From the NCBI GenBank assembly GCA_905215475.1, contig CAJMPW010000005.1, positions 124,001 through 188,000 on the forward strand: a stretch of DNA of 64,000 nt, given 5' to 3'. The DNA comes from CAG-103 sp905215475 (GTDB lineage Bacteria > Bacillota > Clostridia > Oscillospirales > Oscillospiraceae). Under the pieces are notes generated by a model. It had not been told where the DNA came from. It saw nothing but the letters and a program-made list of their open reading frames with translations, and did not search any database. This document shows, piece after piece, positions 16,410 through 25,575 of this stretch. The position numbers and the translations under genes are program-made. Positions within the stretch are counted from its first letter, which is position 1; every line of letters begins with the position of its first letter.

Positions 16410-17267
16410 TCACAGTCTGTCTGTCAATTTTGCAAAAGCCGTCTCATAAAAGCTGCGGATACCGGTATCGGCCAGCAGCGTATAGTTTTCCGAACGGCGG
16501 ATGCGAATCTGATCGCCGCGGATAAGCGCAATGCCGTCTCCGCCGTCTGCCACAAGAATGGCCGGGCGGTCATAGATCCGATCCGGCACGATCGTGATCT
16601 GACGGCCGGGGGCGAGCACAAAGGACTTGCCCGCCAAGCTGTGCGCGCAGATGGGGGTCATGATGATGTTCTCGTTTTCCGGCTCGACGAGCGGACCGCC
16701 CGCCGACATGGAGTAAGCCGTAGAGCCGGTCGGCGTGGCGACGATGATACCGTCGCCGTGAAATCGCGTGATCGGCACGCCGTCACCGTATGCCGTGATG
16801 CCGATGCAGTCCACGTGTCCGCCGTGGATGACCACGTCATTGAGCACGGACTGTGCACAGATGACGCGTTCGTTGCGCACGAGCTCCACATCGAGCATCA
16901 TGCGGCGGCTAATCGTATACTGTCCGTCTGCGATCTCGAGCAGAATGTCCAGCTCATCGTCCTCGAGCCCCGCCAAAAAGCCCTTGCCGCCGAAGTTCAC
17001 GCCGATGATCGGGATCGGATGGTCGCGCATCTGCGCGGCGACGTGCAAAATCGTCCCATCGCCGCCCATAACGATGATGAGTCCCGCGTCCTGCGCCGCT
17101 TCCGCAAGCGGCTGCGGCGAAATGTCGTCCGGCAAATACGATTTCGGCGAAAACACCGGGGAAATGATCACCTGATGGCCGTGCTCGGTGAGCATCCGGT
17201 AAACCATTACCGCCTTTTGCAGGCCAATATCACGGTATGGATTGGCCGCTATGACAATGTGATTCAT
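16410..17267 (-). CDS. nadK: NAD kinase
   Basis: Phosphorylates NAD to NADP. The 285-residue protein has the catalytic GGDGTILH motif (near residue 73), the NFGGKGFLAGL segment (relatives usually have NxGxxGFL) and GDGIIVATPTGSTAYSMSAGGPLV. The stop overlaps the argR ribosome site and the start overlaps the tlyA stop by 4 bases, so the three genes are translationally linked. Confidence 0.94.
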   Translation of the reverse strand: MNHIVIAANPYRDIGLQKAVMVYRMLTEHGHQVIISPVFSPKSYLPDDISPQPLAEAAQDAGLIIVMGGDGTILHVAAQMRDHPIPIIGVNFGGKGFLAGLEDDELDILLEIADGQYTISRRMMLDVELVRNERVICAQSVLNDVVIHGGHVDCIGITAYGDGVPITRFHGDGIIVATPTGSTAYSMSAGGPLVEPENENIIMTPICAHSLAGKSFVLAPGRQITIVPDRIYDRPAILVADGGDGIALIRGDQIRIRRSENYTLLADTGIRSFYETAFAKLTDRL

Positions 17268-18082
17268 AGGCCGCTCTCTTTTCCGTGCGCCAACGCACCG
17301 TGCGACTGCGCAACGACGGCGGCCGGGTCGAGCTGCGGCGCATCATGGCTGCCCTTGCGCAGGTAGCCGAGGTACTCAATGTTGCCCTCGGGCCCCTTGA
17401 TGGGCGAATAATCCAGTCCCATGGCGGTGTAGCCCGCGCCGGGAACAAACGCCAGAAAACTCTCCAACACCTCGAGATGTACATTCGGGTCGCGGACAAC
17501 GCCCTTTTTGCCGACCTCTTCGCGCCCGGCTTCAAACTGCGGCTTGATGAGGCACACGACCTCTGCGTCATCCTTGAGCAGCGGACAGACCGCCGGCAAG
17601 ATCAGTTTTACAGAGATAAAGGACAGATCCATGACCGCAAGATCCAGAGGCTCCGGAATCTGCTCGGCGGTGATATAGCGCACGTTCGTGCGCTCCATGG
17701 AGATGACGCGCGCATCGTTTCTCAAGCTCCACGCGAGCTGACCGTAACCGACGTCGACGGCATAGACCTTCGCAGCGCCGTTTTTCAACAGCACATCCGT
17801 AAAGCCGCCGGTAGAAGCGCCGCAGTCGATGCACGTCAGACCGGTCGGGTCAATGGGAAAGACCTTGAGCGCCTTTTCCAGCTTAAAACCGCCGCGGCTG
17901 ACATAGGGCAGCGTGTTGCCGCGCACTTCGATATTCACATCCGGCGCGACCTGCGCACCCGGCTTGTCCGCGCGCTGGCCGTTGACATAGACCACGCCGC
18001 TCATAATGATCGCCTTCGCGCGTTCGCGGCTCTCGCTCAGCCCCTGGTCAAAGACGAGCTGGTCAAGTCGTACCTTCTTCAT
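17264..18082 (-). CDS. tlyA: TlyA-family rRNA 2'-O-methyltransferase
   Basis: A 272-residue protein with an N-terminal S4 RNA-binding domain (RLDQLVFDQGLSESRERAKA) and an FtsJ-like methyltransferase domain (PYVSRGGFKLEKAL, DCGASTGGFTDVLL, VMDLSFISVKLILP, KPQFEAGRE). TlyA enzymes make 2'-O-methylcytidine in ribosomal RNA; whether this one modifies both subunits cannot be read here. The haemolysin name used in some databases is historical. Its ATG overlaps the dxs stop. Confidence 0.92.
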   Translation of the reverse strand: MKKVRLDQLVFDQGLSESRERAKAIIMSGVVYVNGQRADKPGAQVAPDVNIEVRGNTLPYVSRGGFKLEKALKVFPIDPTGLTCIDCGASTGGFTDVLLKNGAAKVYAVDVGYGQLAWSLRNDARVISMERTNVRYITAEQIPEPLDLAVMDLSFISVKLILPAVCPLLKDDAEVVCLIKPQFEAGREEVGKKGVVRDPNVHLEVLESFLAFVPGAGYTAMGLDYSPIKGPEGNIEYLGYLRKGSHDAPQLDPAAVVAQSHGALAHGKESGL

Positions 18083-19941
18083 GCGCCGTTCCCCTTCTCT
18101 CTGTCATTTGCGCACAGCGCCTGTGCAGCGGCTGCAATGGCCTGCGCATCCAGACCATACGCCGTTTTGAGTATATCCGGTGCGCCGTGCGGGATGATGC
18201 CTCTGCCGAGATTCAGCAGTCGGGCAGCTTTCATTGGCAGCCCTGCCTGCTCCGCTGCGGACAGCACCTGCTCTCCGATGCAGTTGGCGGCGCACACATC
18301 CTCGACCACCAGCAGCCGCCCGGTCTTTTGCAGCGATGCAAGCACCGGAGCTGTTTCCAGCGGCGCGACCTGCGCAAGCTTTACGACCTCTGCCGAGATC
18401 CCCCGCTGGGCAAGCAGCTCCGCCGCCTGCAGGACATCGTTGATGACGATGCCATAGGTCAGCAGTGTCAGGTCGCTGCCCTCGCGCAAAACCGCGGCCG
18501 GTTCGAGCGAGCACGCCTGATATGCGCCCTCTCCGCCGCGCGGATAGCGTACGGCGACCGGTCCATCCAGCTCCATGACCGCCTTGCGCAGCATGGCGCG
18601 CAGCTCGGCAAAGCTCGCCGGGCAGAGAATGCACATATACGGCACGGAGCTCAAATAGCTGATATCAAAGCAGCCGTTGTGCGTATCTCCGTCGTTGCCG
18701 ACGATACCGGCGCGGTCAACGCCGAGCACAAGGTGCAGCCGCTGCAGCGACGTGTCATGGATGAGCATATCATACGCACGCTGCAAAAAGCTCGAGTAGA
18801 TCGCGGCGACCGGCTTGAGCCCCTGCTTTGCCATGCCGCTGGCCATCGTGATGGCGTGCCCCTCGGCGATGCCGACGTCATACAAACGCTCGGGATGCGC
18901 CTTGGCAAACGTCTCCAGCCCCGTCCCGGTCAGCATGGCCGCCGTGATGGCGACGACGGTCGGGTCTTCGTCCGCAAGCTGCGAAAGCGTCTGACCGAAC
19001 ATGTGCGAAAAGTCCGGCTTCGAGGCAGGCAGTGCGCCGCTCACGGGGTCAAATGAGCTGACACCGTGGTATTTTTCCGGCGCACGCTCGGTATACGAGA
19101 TGCCCTTGCCCTTTTGCGTCACCACGTGCAGCAGCACCGGCTGGCGCAGGTCACGCGCCCAGCGCAGCATTTTTTCCAACTGCGGCTCATCGTGCCCGTC
19201 GACTGGTCCGATGTAGTAAAAGCCCATGTCGTCAAACATATTGTTCGGCAGGACGAGGTCTTTCACATGCTCTTTGATGTGGTGCAGCACACGGTAAAGT
19301 CCGGGCGCTTTGCCGACGGTACTGCGATAAAACTGCTTAAAATGCAGATATCCCGGCTTGACACGCTGCTTCGACAAAAGTGTTGCCATGCCGCCGACGT
19401 TCTTGTTGATCGACATGCCGTTGTCGTTGAGCACGATAACCATGGGCTCGCCGCTCTGTCCGGCGTCCGACAGCCCCTCGTAGGCCAAGCCGCCGGTGAG
19501 CGCGCCGTCGCCGATCAGGGCGATGACGTCATAGTCTGCGCCCATGAGCGTGCGCGCCCGCGCCATACCCAGCGCAACGGAGATCGACGTGGAGGCGTGG
19601 CCGGAGACAAACGCATCGTGCACGCTCTCATCCGGCTTCGGGAAGCCGGCAATACCGCCATACTGCCGCAGCGTCGAAAACGCTTCGCGCCGCCCGGTCA
19701 GGAGCTTATGCACATAGCTCTGATGACCGACGTCAAATACGAGCCGGTCGCGCTCTGTGTTGTAGACACGGTCGATCGCGACCGTAAGCTCCACCGCGCC
19801 GAGGTTCGAGGCAAGATGACCGCCGGTTTTCGAGAGACTTTGTACCAGAAAAGAACGAAGTTCCGCACACAGCTCCGGAATTTCTCCCGCCGGCAGCGCC
19901 TTCAGGTCAGCCGGTGAATGGATTCGCTCTAATATACTCAA
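18079..19941 (-). CDS. dxs: 1-deoxy-D-xylulose-5-phosphate synthase
   Basis: Thiamine-diphosphate enzyme that makes DXP from pyruvate and glyceraldehyde 3-phosphate, the first step of the MEP isoprenoid pathway. The 620-residue product shows GGHLASNLGAVELTVA, the ThDP motif GDGALTGGLAYEGL followed by NDNGMSIN, and the C-terminal DRAGIVGNDGDTHNG and RYPRGG. The start is taken as TTG at 19941 (MSILERIHSP), since GTGAGG lies about 10 bases before it; a GTG five codons upstream has no ribosome site. AT-rich DNA upstream (TTGTTA, 17 bases, TTATAC) may be its promoter, just past the ispA terminator. Confidence 0.94.
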   Translation of the reverse strand: MSILERIHSPADLKALPAGEIPELCAELRSFLVQSLSKTGGHLASNLGAVELTVAIDRVYNTERDRLVFDVGHQSYVHKLLTGRREAFSTLRQYGGIAGFPKPDESVHDAFVSGHASTSISVALGMARARTLMGADYDVIALIGDGALTGGLAYEGLSDAGQSGEPMVIVLNDNGMSINKNVGGMATLLSKQRVKPGYLHFKQFYRSTVGKAPGLYRVLHHIKEHVKDLVLPNNMFDDMGFYYIGPVDGHDEPQLEKMLRWARDLRQPVLLHVVTQKGKGISYTERAPEKYHGVSSFDPVSGALPASKPDFSHMFGQTLSQLADEDPTVVAITAAMLTGTGLETFAKAHPERLYDVGIAEGHAITMASGMAKQGLKPVAAIYSSFLQRAYDMLIHDTSLQRLHLVLGVDRAGIVGNDGDTHNGCFDISYLSSVPYMCILCPASFAELRAMLRKAVMELDGPVAVRYPRGGEGAYQACSLEPAAVLREGSDLTLLTYGIVINDVLQAAELLAQRGISAEVVKLAQVAPLETAPVLASLQKTGRLLVVEDVCAANCIGEQVLSAAEQAGLPMKAARLLNLGRGIIPHGAPDILKTAYGLDAQAIAAAAQALCANDREKGNGA

Positions 19942-19988
19942 AACAGAATACCTCACGTATCGTATAATAATACAATCTATACTATAAC

Positions 19989-20027
19989 AAAAAGTGCCGG
20001 ACTTTACAAGTGCAAGCCGACACTTTT
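19989..20027 (-). terminator. probable terminator of the asp23-ispA unit
   Basis: An imperfect stem AAGTGTCGG / CCGGCACTT on the minus strand, followed by TTTTTG, lies between ispA and dxs. Confidence 0.55.
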
Positions 20028-20059
20028 CGCAATTTCACCGTGGGCGGTGTTTCGTTGGT

Positions 20060-20938
20060 TCAGTTTTTCCGGTCTGCAAGCGAGCGGGCAAGCTGCTGCA
20101 AAAATGCGCTGTCTGCAAACGCGCCGTCAACGGCGGCTGCTGCCTGCTCGGACAGCTCATGCACATACGCGCCACAGCGTTCAAGACCGTAGAGTGCCAT
20201 GAAGGTGTTCTTCCCCTCGCGCGCATCCGAGCCGATGGGCTTGCCGAGCTCCGACTCTGTGCTGATGACATCGAGCATATCGTCGCGGATCTGGAAGGCC
20301 AGACCGAGCGCCTTGGCATATTCCGCCGCCGCCGCGCGCTGCTGCTCGTTTCCGCCGCCACAGGTCACGCCCATGAGACAGGCGGCATAGATCATCGCCG
20401 ACGTTTTGCGGTCGTTGATGTCCATCAGCTCCTCTTTCGTGAGTGCCTTGCCTTCGCCCTCCATGTCGAGCTGCTGTCCGCCGCAGATGCCGTTTTCACC
20501 GGCAGCCTCGGCAAGCAGGCGCGCGCACTCAGCACGGACCTCCGCCGGCAGCGCCGTCGAGAGGATCGTGCGAAACGCTTCCGCCTGCAGCGCGTCGCCC
20601 GCAAGCGTTGCCGTGCACTCGCCGAACACCACGTGGTTGGTCGGCTTGCCGCGGCGCAGGTCGTCGTTGTCCATGCACGGCAGGTCGTCGTGGATCAGCG
20701 AATAAGTATGCACCATCTCGACCGCGCACGCGACCGGAAGCGCCGAGCGCACATCTCCACCGCAGGCAGCGCAAAACGCGAGCACCAGCACCGGGCGCAG
20801 CCGCTTGCCACCGGCGGAAAGACTGTAGTGCATCGCCTCAAGCAGACGATGATAGGACACGCTCGTGTCCGTAAAGTACGTATTGAGCGCCGCATCCGCA
20901 AGCGCCTTATATTCGTGATACTGCGTCTGATAATCCAT
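20060..20938 (-). CDS. ispA: polyprenyl synthetase (farnesyl/geranyl diphosphate synthase type)
   Basis: Condenses isopentenyl and allylic diphosphates to short isoprenoid diphosphates. The 292-residue protein has SAGGKRLRPVLVLAFC, the first Asp-rich motif DDLPCMDNDD with two residues between the aspartate groups, GDALQAEAF, the second Asp-rich motif IRDDMLD and a lysine-rich KPIGSDAREGKNTF. The first motif is of the type found in bacterial farnesyl diphosphate synthases. It ends the nusB-xseA-xseB-ispA run and sits beside dxs, so upstream and downstream isoprenoid steps are neighbours. Confidence 0.92.
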   Translation of the reverse strand: MDYQTQYHEYKALADAALNTYFTDTSVSYHRLLEAMHYSLSAGGKRLRPVLVLAFCAACGGDVRSALPVACAVEMVHTYSLIHDDLPCMDNDDLRRGKPTNHVVFGECTATLAGDALQAEAFRTILSTALPAEVRAECARLLAEAAGENGICGGQQLDMEGEGKALTKEELMDINDRKTSAMIYAACLMGVTCGGGNEQQRAAAAEYAKALGLAFQIRDDMLDVISTESELGKPIGSDAREGKNTFMALYGLERCGAYVHELSEQAAAAVDGAFADSAFLQQLARSLADRKN

Positions 20939-20941
20939 GCG

Positions 20942-21175
20942 TCATTCCTCTGTTTCGAACGGAAGCTCAACGGGCGCACCGTCGCTCCCTTTTTTCAGCT
21001 GCACGACCTTCTGCTCAGCATGATCGAGCATCTCGTTGCAGGTTTTGAGCAGGTGCGAGCCCTCCTCGAACAGCGCCAGCGACGCATCGAGCGGCACATC
21101 GCCCTTTTCCAGCTGCTTGACGATCTCGTCCAGCCGCTGCATGGACGCTTCAAAGGTCAGTTTCTGTTTTGCCAT
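20942..21175 (-). CDS. xseB: exodeoxyribonuclease VII small subunit
   Basis: A 77-residue helical protein (LTFEASMQRLDEIVKQLEKG, LDASLALFEEG, LKTCNEMLDHAEQKV) that binds the large subunit XseA to form exonuclease VII, which degrades single-stranded DNA. The ATG at 21175 follows GGGAGGAAG and gives the usual family length; an upstream ATG lacks support. It overlaps the end of xseA by 26 bases. Confidence 0.92.
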   Translation of the reverse strand: MAKQKLTFEASMQRLDEIVKQLEKGDVPLDASLALFEEGSHLLKTCNEMLDHAEQKVVQLKKGSDGAPVELPFETEE

Positions 21176-22379
21176 GGGCTTCCTCCCTGTCATTCACGGT
21201 GCAGTGCAGCGCACCGTCTTGAAGCTGTACGCGGATCGCATCTCCGGGCTGCACCTGCGCCGCCGAGCGGAGCACCGCCCCGGCCGCGTCTGACGCCACG
21301 GCATAGCCGCGGCCGAGCACCTTGAGCGGACTCATCGCGTCGAGCGCCGCCGCGCACTGCGCAAAGGCCCGTCTGCGTGAGGCAAGATAGCGCTCCCCCG
21401 CCGCGGTCAGGCGGCTGCGGGTGTAATCAAGCTCCACCCGCCGGAGATCAAAATATGCCGCCGGAGACTGCAAAACGCGCCGGCCGGCCAAATTCTCCAA
21501 CGCCGCTCGCCGCTGCGTCATCTGCTTGCGCATCGCCTGCGTCATGCGGATGTCATAGCTGCGCAGCGTCTCACGCAGATCCTCCGCATTCGGCACGGCA
21601 AGCTCCGCCGCATTGGACGGTGTCGCCGCGCGCAGGTCAGCCACAAAGTCCGAGATCGTCACATCCGGCTCATGACCGACGGCGGAGATGACCGGAATGC
21701 CCGAGTCATAGATCGCGCGCGCAACGCGCTCGTCGTTAAACGCCCACAGATCCTCGATCGAGCCGCCGCCGCGCCCGGTGATGATGAGATCACCCACCTG
21801 ATAGCGGTTGGCATAACGAATCGCCCCGGCGATCTCCGCCGGAGCTTCCGCACCCTGAACGCGCACGGGCAGCAGCACGACCTCACTGGCCGGCCAGCGT
21901 TTGCCGAGCACGCGGATGATATCGCGCACCGCCGCACCGACGGACGACGTGATCACGGCGATCCGCTGCGGAAACTGCGGCAGCGGTTTTTTGTGTGCGC
22001 GGTCAAACAGCCCCTCTTTTTGCAGCTGCTCTTTGAGCTGCTCATAGGCGGCATACAGGTCGCCGACGCCGCCGGGGATCAGCCGCGTACAATAGAGCTG
22101 ATACGCGCCGTCGCGCGGATAGACCGCGATGCGCCCGACTGCCGCCACACTCATGCCGCTCACCGGACGAAAGCGCAGCGACTGTGCGCTGCTGCGAAAC
22201 ATCACACAGCGCAGACTGCTCTCGGCATCCTTGAGCGTGAAGTAGTGGTGTCCGGACGGATAGACCTTATAGTTTGACAGCTCACCCGTCACGCAGACGT
22301 TGCCGAGCAGCGCATCTGCGTCCAGAAGCTGCTTGATGTGGGCATTGAGCTCCGTGACGGTAAAGGATGTACGCTCCAT
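21150..22379 (-). CDS. xseA: exodeoxyribonuclease VII large subunit
   Basis: Catalytic subunit of exonuclease VII. The 409 residues comprise an N-terminal OB fold (SFTVTELNAHIKQLLDAD, VTGELSNYKVYPSGHHYF), the catalytic core (IAVITSSVGAAVRDIIRV, GRGGGSIEDLWAFND, ISAVGHEPDVTISDFVADLRAATPS) and a coiled-coil C-terminal part. The frame is open far upstream into nusB, but the ATG at 22379 lies one base after the nusB stop and matches family N-termini. Confidence 0.94.
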   Translation of the reverse strand: MERTSFTVTELNAHIKQLLDADALLGNVCVTGELSNYKVYPSGHHYFTLKDAESSLRCVMFRSSAQSLRFRPVSGMSVAAVGRIAVYPRDGAYQLYCTRLIPGGVGDLYAAYEQLKEQLQKEGLFDRAHKKPLPQFPQRIAVITSSVGAAVRDIIRVLGKRWPASEVVLLPVRVQGAEAPAEIAGAIRYANRYQVGDLIITGRGGGSIEDLWAFNDERVARAIYDSGIPVISAVGHEPDVTISDFVADLRAATPSNAAELAVPNAEDLRETLRSYDIRMTQAMRKQMTQRRAALENLAGRRVLQSPAAYFDLRRVELDYTRSRLTAAGERYLASRRRAFAQCAAALDAMSPLKVLGRGYAVASDAAGAVLRSAAQVQPGDAIRVQLQDGALHCTVNDREEAHGKTETDL

Positions 22380-22380
22380 C

Positions 22381-22887
22381 TCAGCCTTCGGCGCTGCCTT
22401 TGCCCGCCGGCGCGGATGCCTCAGCCGAGGGCTCGGCTTCCTGCGCAAGCTCGCCGCGCACAAAGCTGCCGAGCACACCGTTGATGAACGCGACCGTCTC
22501 CGGCTCTTCATAGCCCTTGGCGAGCTCCACCGCCTCGTTGATCGCGGCGGCATTCGGCACATCGTCCATATAGAGGATCTCGCACATGGCGCAGCGCATG
22601 ATCGCCGCAGCGGTGCGCGAGATGCGCTCGAGGCGCCAGCCGCGGGCGTATTTTTCAATCATGTGGTTGAGCTCATACATATGGTCATAGACCAGGCCGG
22701 TCAGCCGGCGAATGTAGTCAAGCTGCGTATCGTCCGGATATTCCCGGAACAACGGATCTTCCTCCGCCAGCGTCGCAAAATACTCCCGACTGAAAAATGT
22801 CTCCGCCGTCTCGCGGGCATCCTCCCCGGCGAGCTGCGCGGCAAAGCTGAGCTGGATCGCGATCTCACGCGCAACCGTTCTTGTCAT
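22381..22887 (-). CDS. nusB: transcription antitermination factor NusB
   Basis: RNA-binding partner of NusE in rRNA antitermination. The 168-residue all-helical protein has TRTVAREIAIQLSFAAQL, LDYIRRLTGLVYDHMYELN and the diagnostic IMRCAMCEILYMDDVPNAAAINEAVELAKGY. An Ala/Glu/Pro-rich tail of about 20 residues extends beyond the usual end. AGGAGAAA lies about 8 bases before the ATG. It follows the Asp23 gene by 21 bases. Confidence 0.93.
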   Translation of the reverse strand: MTRTVAREIAIQLSFAAQLAGEDARETAETFFSREYFATLAEEDPLFREYPDDTQLDYIRRLTGLVYDHMYELNHMIEKYARGWRLERISRTAAAIMRCAMCEILYMDDVPNAAAINEAVELAKGYEEPETVAFINGVLGSFVRGELAQEAEPSAEASAPAGKGSAEG

Positions 22888-22908
22888 AGTGATTTCTCCT
22901 GCTTTTCT

Positions 22909-23271
22909 TTATTTGTCGAACGCCACACCGGACACGTGCACATTGACGATGGGCTTGCCGATACCGGTCATGGACTCCACCGCACTCGTGACGGACTCCT
23001 GCACCGCTCTGGCAACGGCCACAACGCTGCAGCCATAGCGCACCGTGATGATCGTGTCGACCGTCATCGTGCCGTCAACGATCTGAACCTTGATGCCCTT
23101 GGCAGCGGACTTGATGCCGAGCAGCTCGGCCAGCTCCGTACCGGCAGAGGTCGCGATCCCGGCAACGCCGTCCACTTCCGTGATCGCTGCGCGCACCATC
23201 GCGGCAACGACGTCCTCAGAGATATTGATGCTGCCCTTTTCATCCTGGCAAGTAATATAATTTTCCGGCAT
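22909..23271 (-). CDS. Asp23/Gls24 family envelope stress-response protein
   Basis: A 120-residue Asp23/Gls24 (DUF322) protein with ISEDVVAAMVRAAITEVDGV, KVQIVDGTMTVDTIITVRYG and VNVHVSGVAF. In Bacillota it commonly precedes nusB, as here. Some relatives attach to the membrane and respond to cell-envelope stress; this copy has no membrane helix of its own. The ATG at 23271 has GGAGG about 8 bases upstream. It heads the nusB-xseA-xseB-ispA unit. Confidence 0.9.
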   Translation of the reverse strand: MPENYITCQDEKGSINISEDVVAAMVRAAITEVDGVAGIATSAGTELAELLGIKSAAKGIKVQIVDGTMTVDTIITVRYGCSVVAVARAVQESVTSAVESMTGIGKPIVNVHVSGVAFDK

Positions 23272-23357
23272 AGAAAAATACCTCCTGATAAAATTGTACA
23301 GTATAGTGTACCACGTACAGCGGCAAAAAGAAAGCAAAATGTTTTCTGCGCGGCAAA

Positions 23358-23391
23358 AAGATGCACCCCGGCGCATTCCGGGGTGCATCTG
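23358..23391 (-). terminator. intrinsic terminator of the CHAP/SLH gene
   Basis: AGATGCACCCCGG and CCGGGGTGCATCT form a 13-bp stem with a six-base loop, followed on the minus strand by TTTTTG. Confidence 0.88.
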
Positions 23392-23402
23392 CGGATTCTG
23401 TG

Positions 23403-25481
23403 TTATTTCTTCACGTTCTTACAAAACTGCATCAGGATGGTCGCGACCTGCTCGCGGGTCGCGTTGCCGTTCGGGTCAAGATAAACAACGTCTTTGATCT
23501 CGTTGCCGCTAATGAGTCTGAGCGCAACGGCGTCCTGCATCGCGCCCAGCGCCCAGCCCGGCACTTTGTTCACGTCCGGATACTTGCTCAGGTCCGCGGG
23601 CGTCCACGTCGGCTTGATGTTGCAGACGGTCTTGGCGTACTTCATGAGGAAGGTCGCCACCTGTGCGCGCGTCACCGGGTCGTACGGACCAAAGGTCGTG
23701 TCGCTCGTGCCGGAGGTGACACCGGTCTGGTATGCCCAGAGGATGGCATCTCTGTACCAGGGCTCGGGCAGATCCGTAAACGGCAGCGCGCCGCTCACTT
23801 TCGGTTTTCCATGGAGGCTGTAGAGCATCTGCACAAACTGCGCGCGCGTCGTCAGGCCGCTCGGGTCGATCCTGCCGTCGCCGACACCGCTCAGGATGCC
23901 GCGCTCCACGCAGTAGTCAAGACCGGCGTGCGCCCAGTTGCCCTCCGGAGGTGCGTCCGTGAACCCTGCAGTCGGGCAGCCGCCGCCGGCGGCGGGGATG
24001 GTCTCGGTCTTTGTCTCGCTGCAGCGCGTGCAGGTGAAGGTCTTGACGCCGGTCTCCGTCGCGGTGGCGGGCTTCGTCACTTTGCCTTCATCCCACGCGT
24101 GGCCGAGCGCGTCCGTGTACGTGTCCACATAGCTATGGCCGCAGGAGCAGGTGTGGGTCGTATAGCCCTTTTCCGTGCACGTCGGCGGGGTCACAACAGC
24201 AGTGTAGCTGTGCTCGTGCGCGGTCTCCCGGATACAGCGGAAAGTCGCAAAGGCACTTGACGAATAGTCTTGATATTTTCTGTTGTACACGGTCAAATAC
24301 ACATTATAGGAGGTGTCGGGTTTCGTAAGCGTCAACGTCACACTTGTGTCAGTCGTGTATATGGTCTTAAATCCGGAACCGCCTTTGCGGATATGCACCT
24401 CATATTCTCGCTGATCATATTTGCCCTGAAGCGGGCTTGGCGTCCAGCTGATCGTAAATTTCTCGCCCACAGTGACCACGTCTGGCACCGTGAGCTCCAC
24501 TTTGGGAGGCTTGGGCGGCTGCTGATAGTTCTCCACGGTGTAGATGTTAAACAACTGCGCATTGCCGTTGCTGTCATTAGGTCCCCAGTTTCCATACAGC
24601 TGGAGCTGCGTGCCGGGAGTCGAACTGCCGTCCTTACAGTCGATCACAAGCCAATTGCCGGACGCGACCGAGTCCTTCGCCACCAGCTTGCAGAGACCAT
24701 TGTAGTAAGCAACATACCAATAGCACTTCGAGGTCAGCTTGTCACTTGTCGTGATTTTCGCCTGCGATGCGCAATTTCCCTCGTAGCAGAGGTAGTCATT
24801 GCTGTATGCATTCTGGATCACATAGCTATTGTCAAAACCCATGTGGGTAAATAACCAGATCACATTCGGGTCAGACGAGCCGGAGTTTACGATTTTCACA
24901 TCCCGCTTTGCGTTTTGGTCATAGCACGTTCCGGTGGGCATCCATTTGTCCGCGCGGATGATATAACGGTAGACACTTGTGCCGATGTTGATAAAGTCCG
25001 GCTTAAATACCGCGCTGCCAAAGTCCGGGCGGATGACGCCCCAATACTGATTGTCAAAGCCGTTATATCTGATGTTTGTAACGTTGACGACTTTGCGCTG
25101 ACCGGCAAAGTTCTGGTGCCAGGTGCTGTAGTCCGATTCATAGATCGCGACATGGCCATACGGGTTTTTATTGTTGCCGCTGTAGACCAGAATGTCGCCC
25201 TTCTGCGGCTGTTCGTTTTGTAGTCTTTGCCAGCCGGCAGGGAGCTGATTCCACGAATAATCCGCGCCGTTGCCGCCCGGAGAGGTCTGGCCGAGGTAAG
25301 AGTAGTAGGCTTTGATCAGCGCCACGCACTCGCCGCTGCCAACGGGTTGCCCGTTCAGGCTTCTGACCCAGTTGATCGCATCGTCCGCTGTTTTGCCGTT
25401 GGTCGCGGCAAAGGCCGCCGTCGGCAGCAGGCAGGCGACCATGATCACAGCGAGGATGAGACAAAGAACACGTCTTTTCAT
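23403..25481 (-). CDS. secreted CHAP-domain protein with three SLH repeats
   Basis: A 692-residue surface protein. A signal peptide (MKRRVLCLILAVIMVACL, cleaved near AFA-AT) is followed by a CHAP-like cysteine peptidase/amidase domain (about 30-155) with the catalytic cysteine in GSGECVALIKAYYSYLG and histidine in YGHVAIYES. Next come a Trp/Asn-rich lectin-like stretch (about 170-320), a fibronectin-III-like domain (about 330-415), a cysteine/histidine segment (HEHSYTAVVTPPTC through CTRCSETKTETIP) of two short repeats, and three C-terminal SLH modules (about 500-690) that should bind secondary wall polymer. It probably cleaves or remodels peptidoglycan while tethered to the wall. It is monocistronic, with its own promoter, a 5' hairpin and a terminator. 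The substrate is not known. Confidence 0.87.
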   Translation of the reverse strand: MKRRVLCLILAVIMVACLLPTAAFAATNGKTADDAINWVRSLNGQPVGSGECVALIKAYYSYLGQTSPGGNGADYSWNQLPAGWQRLQNEQPQKGDILVYSGNNKNPYGHVAIYESDYSTWHQNFAGQRKVVNVTNIRYNGFDNQYWGVIRPDFGSAVFKPDFINIGTSVYRYIIRADKWMPTGTCYDQNAKRDVKIVNSGSSDPNVIWLFTHMGFDNSYVIQNAYSNDYLCYEGNCASQAKITTSDKLTSKCYWYVAYYNGLCKLVAKDSVASGNWLVIDCKDGSSTPGTQLQLYGNWGPNDSNGNAQLFNIYTVENYQQPPKPPKVELTVPDVVTVGEKFTISWTPSPLQGKYDQREYEVHIRKGGSGFKTIYTTDTSVTLTLTKPDTSYNVYLTVYNRKYQDYSSSAFATFRCIRETAHEHSYTAVVTPPTCTEKGYTTHTCSCGHSYVDTYTDALGHAWDEGKVTKPATATETGVKTFTCTRCSETKTETIPAAGGGCPTAGFTDAPPEGNWAHAGLDYCVERGILSGVGDGRIDPSGLTTRAQFVQMLYSLHGKPKVSGALPFTDLPEPWYRDAILWAYQTGVTSGTSDTTFGPYDPVTRAQVATFLMKYAKTVCNIKPTWTPADLSKYPDVNKVPGWALGAMQDAVALRLISGNEIKDVVYLDPNGNATREQVATILMQFCKNVKK

Positions 25482-25507
25482 ACGTCATCTTCTTTCTAAA
25501 AAGCTCT

Positions 25508-25567
25508 GTAAACGCGCATTTTTGACCGGACGCGCACAAGAAGTGCGCCGGTAAATGCCGCGTTTAC
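25508..25567 (-). promoter_or_regulatory. long hairpin at the 5' end of the CHAP/SLH mRNA
   Basis: GTAAACGCG (25508-25516) pairs exactly with CGCGTTTAC (25559-25567). Inside it CATTT pairs with AAATG, ACCGG with CCGGT, and CGCAC with GTGCG, around a short AAGAA loop. The expected transcription start is at about 25568-25570, so the helix would sit at the very 5' end of the transcript, about 12 bases upstream of the ribosome site. Confidence 0.75.
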
Positions 25568-25575
25568 GCAGGTTC

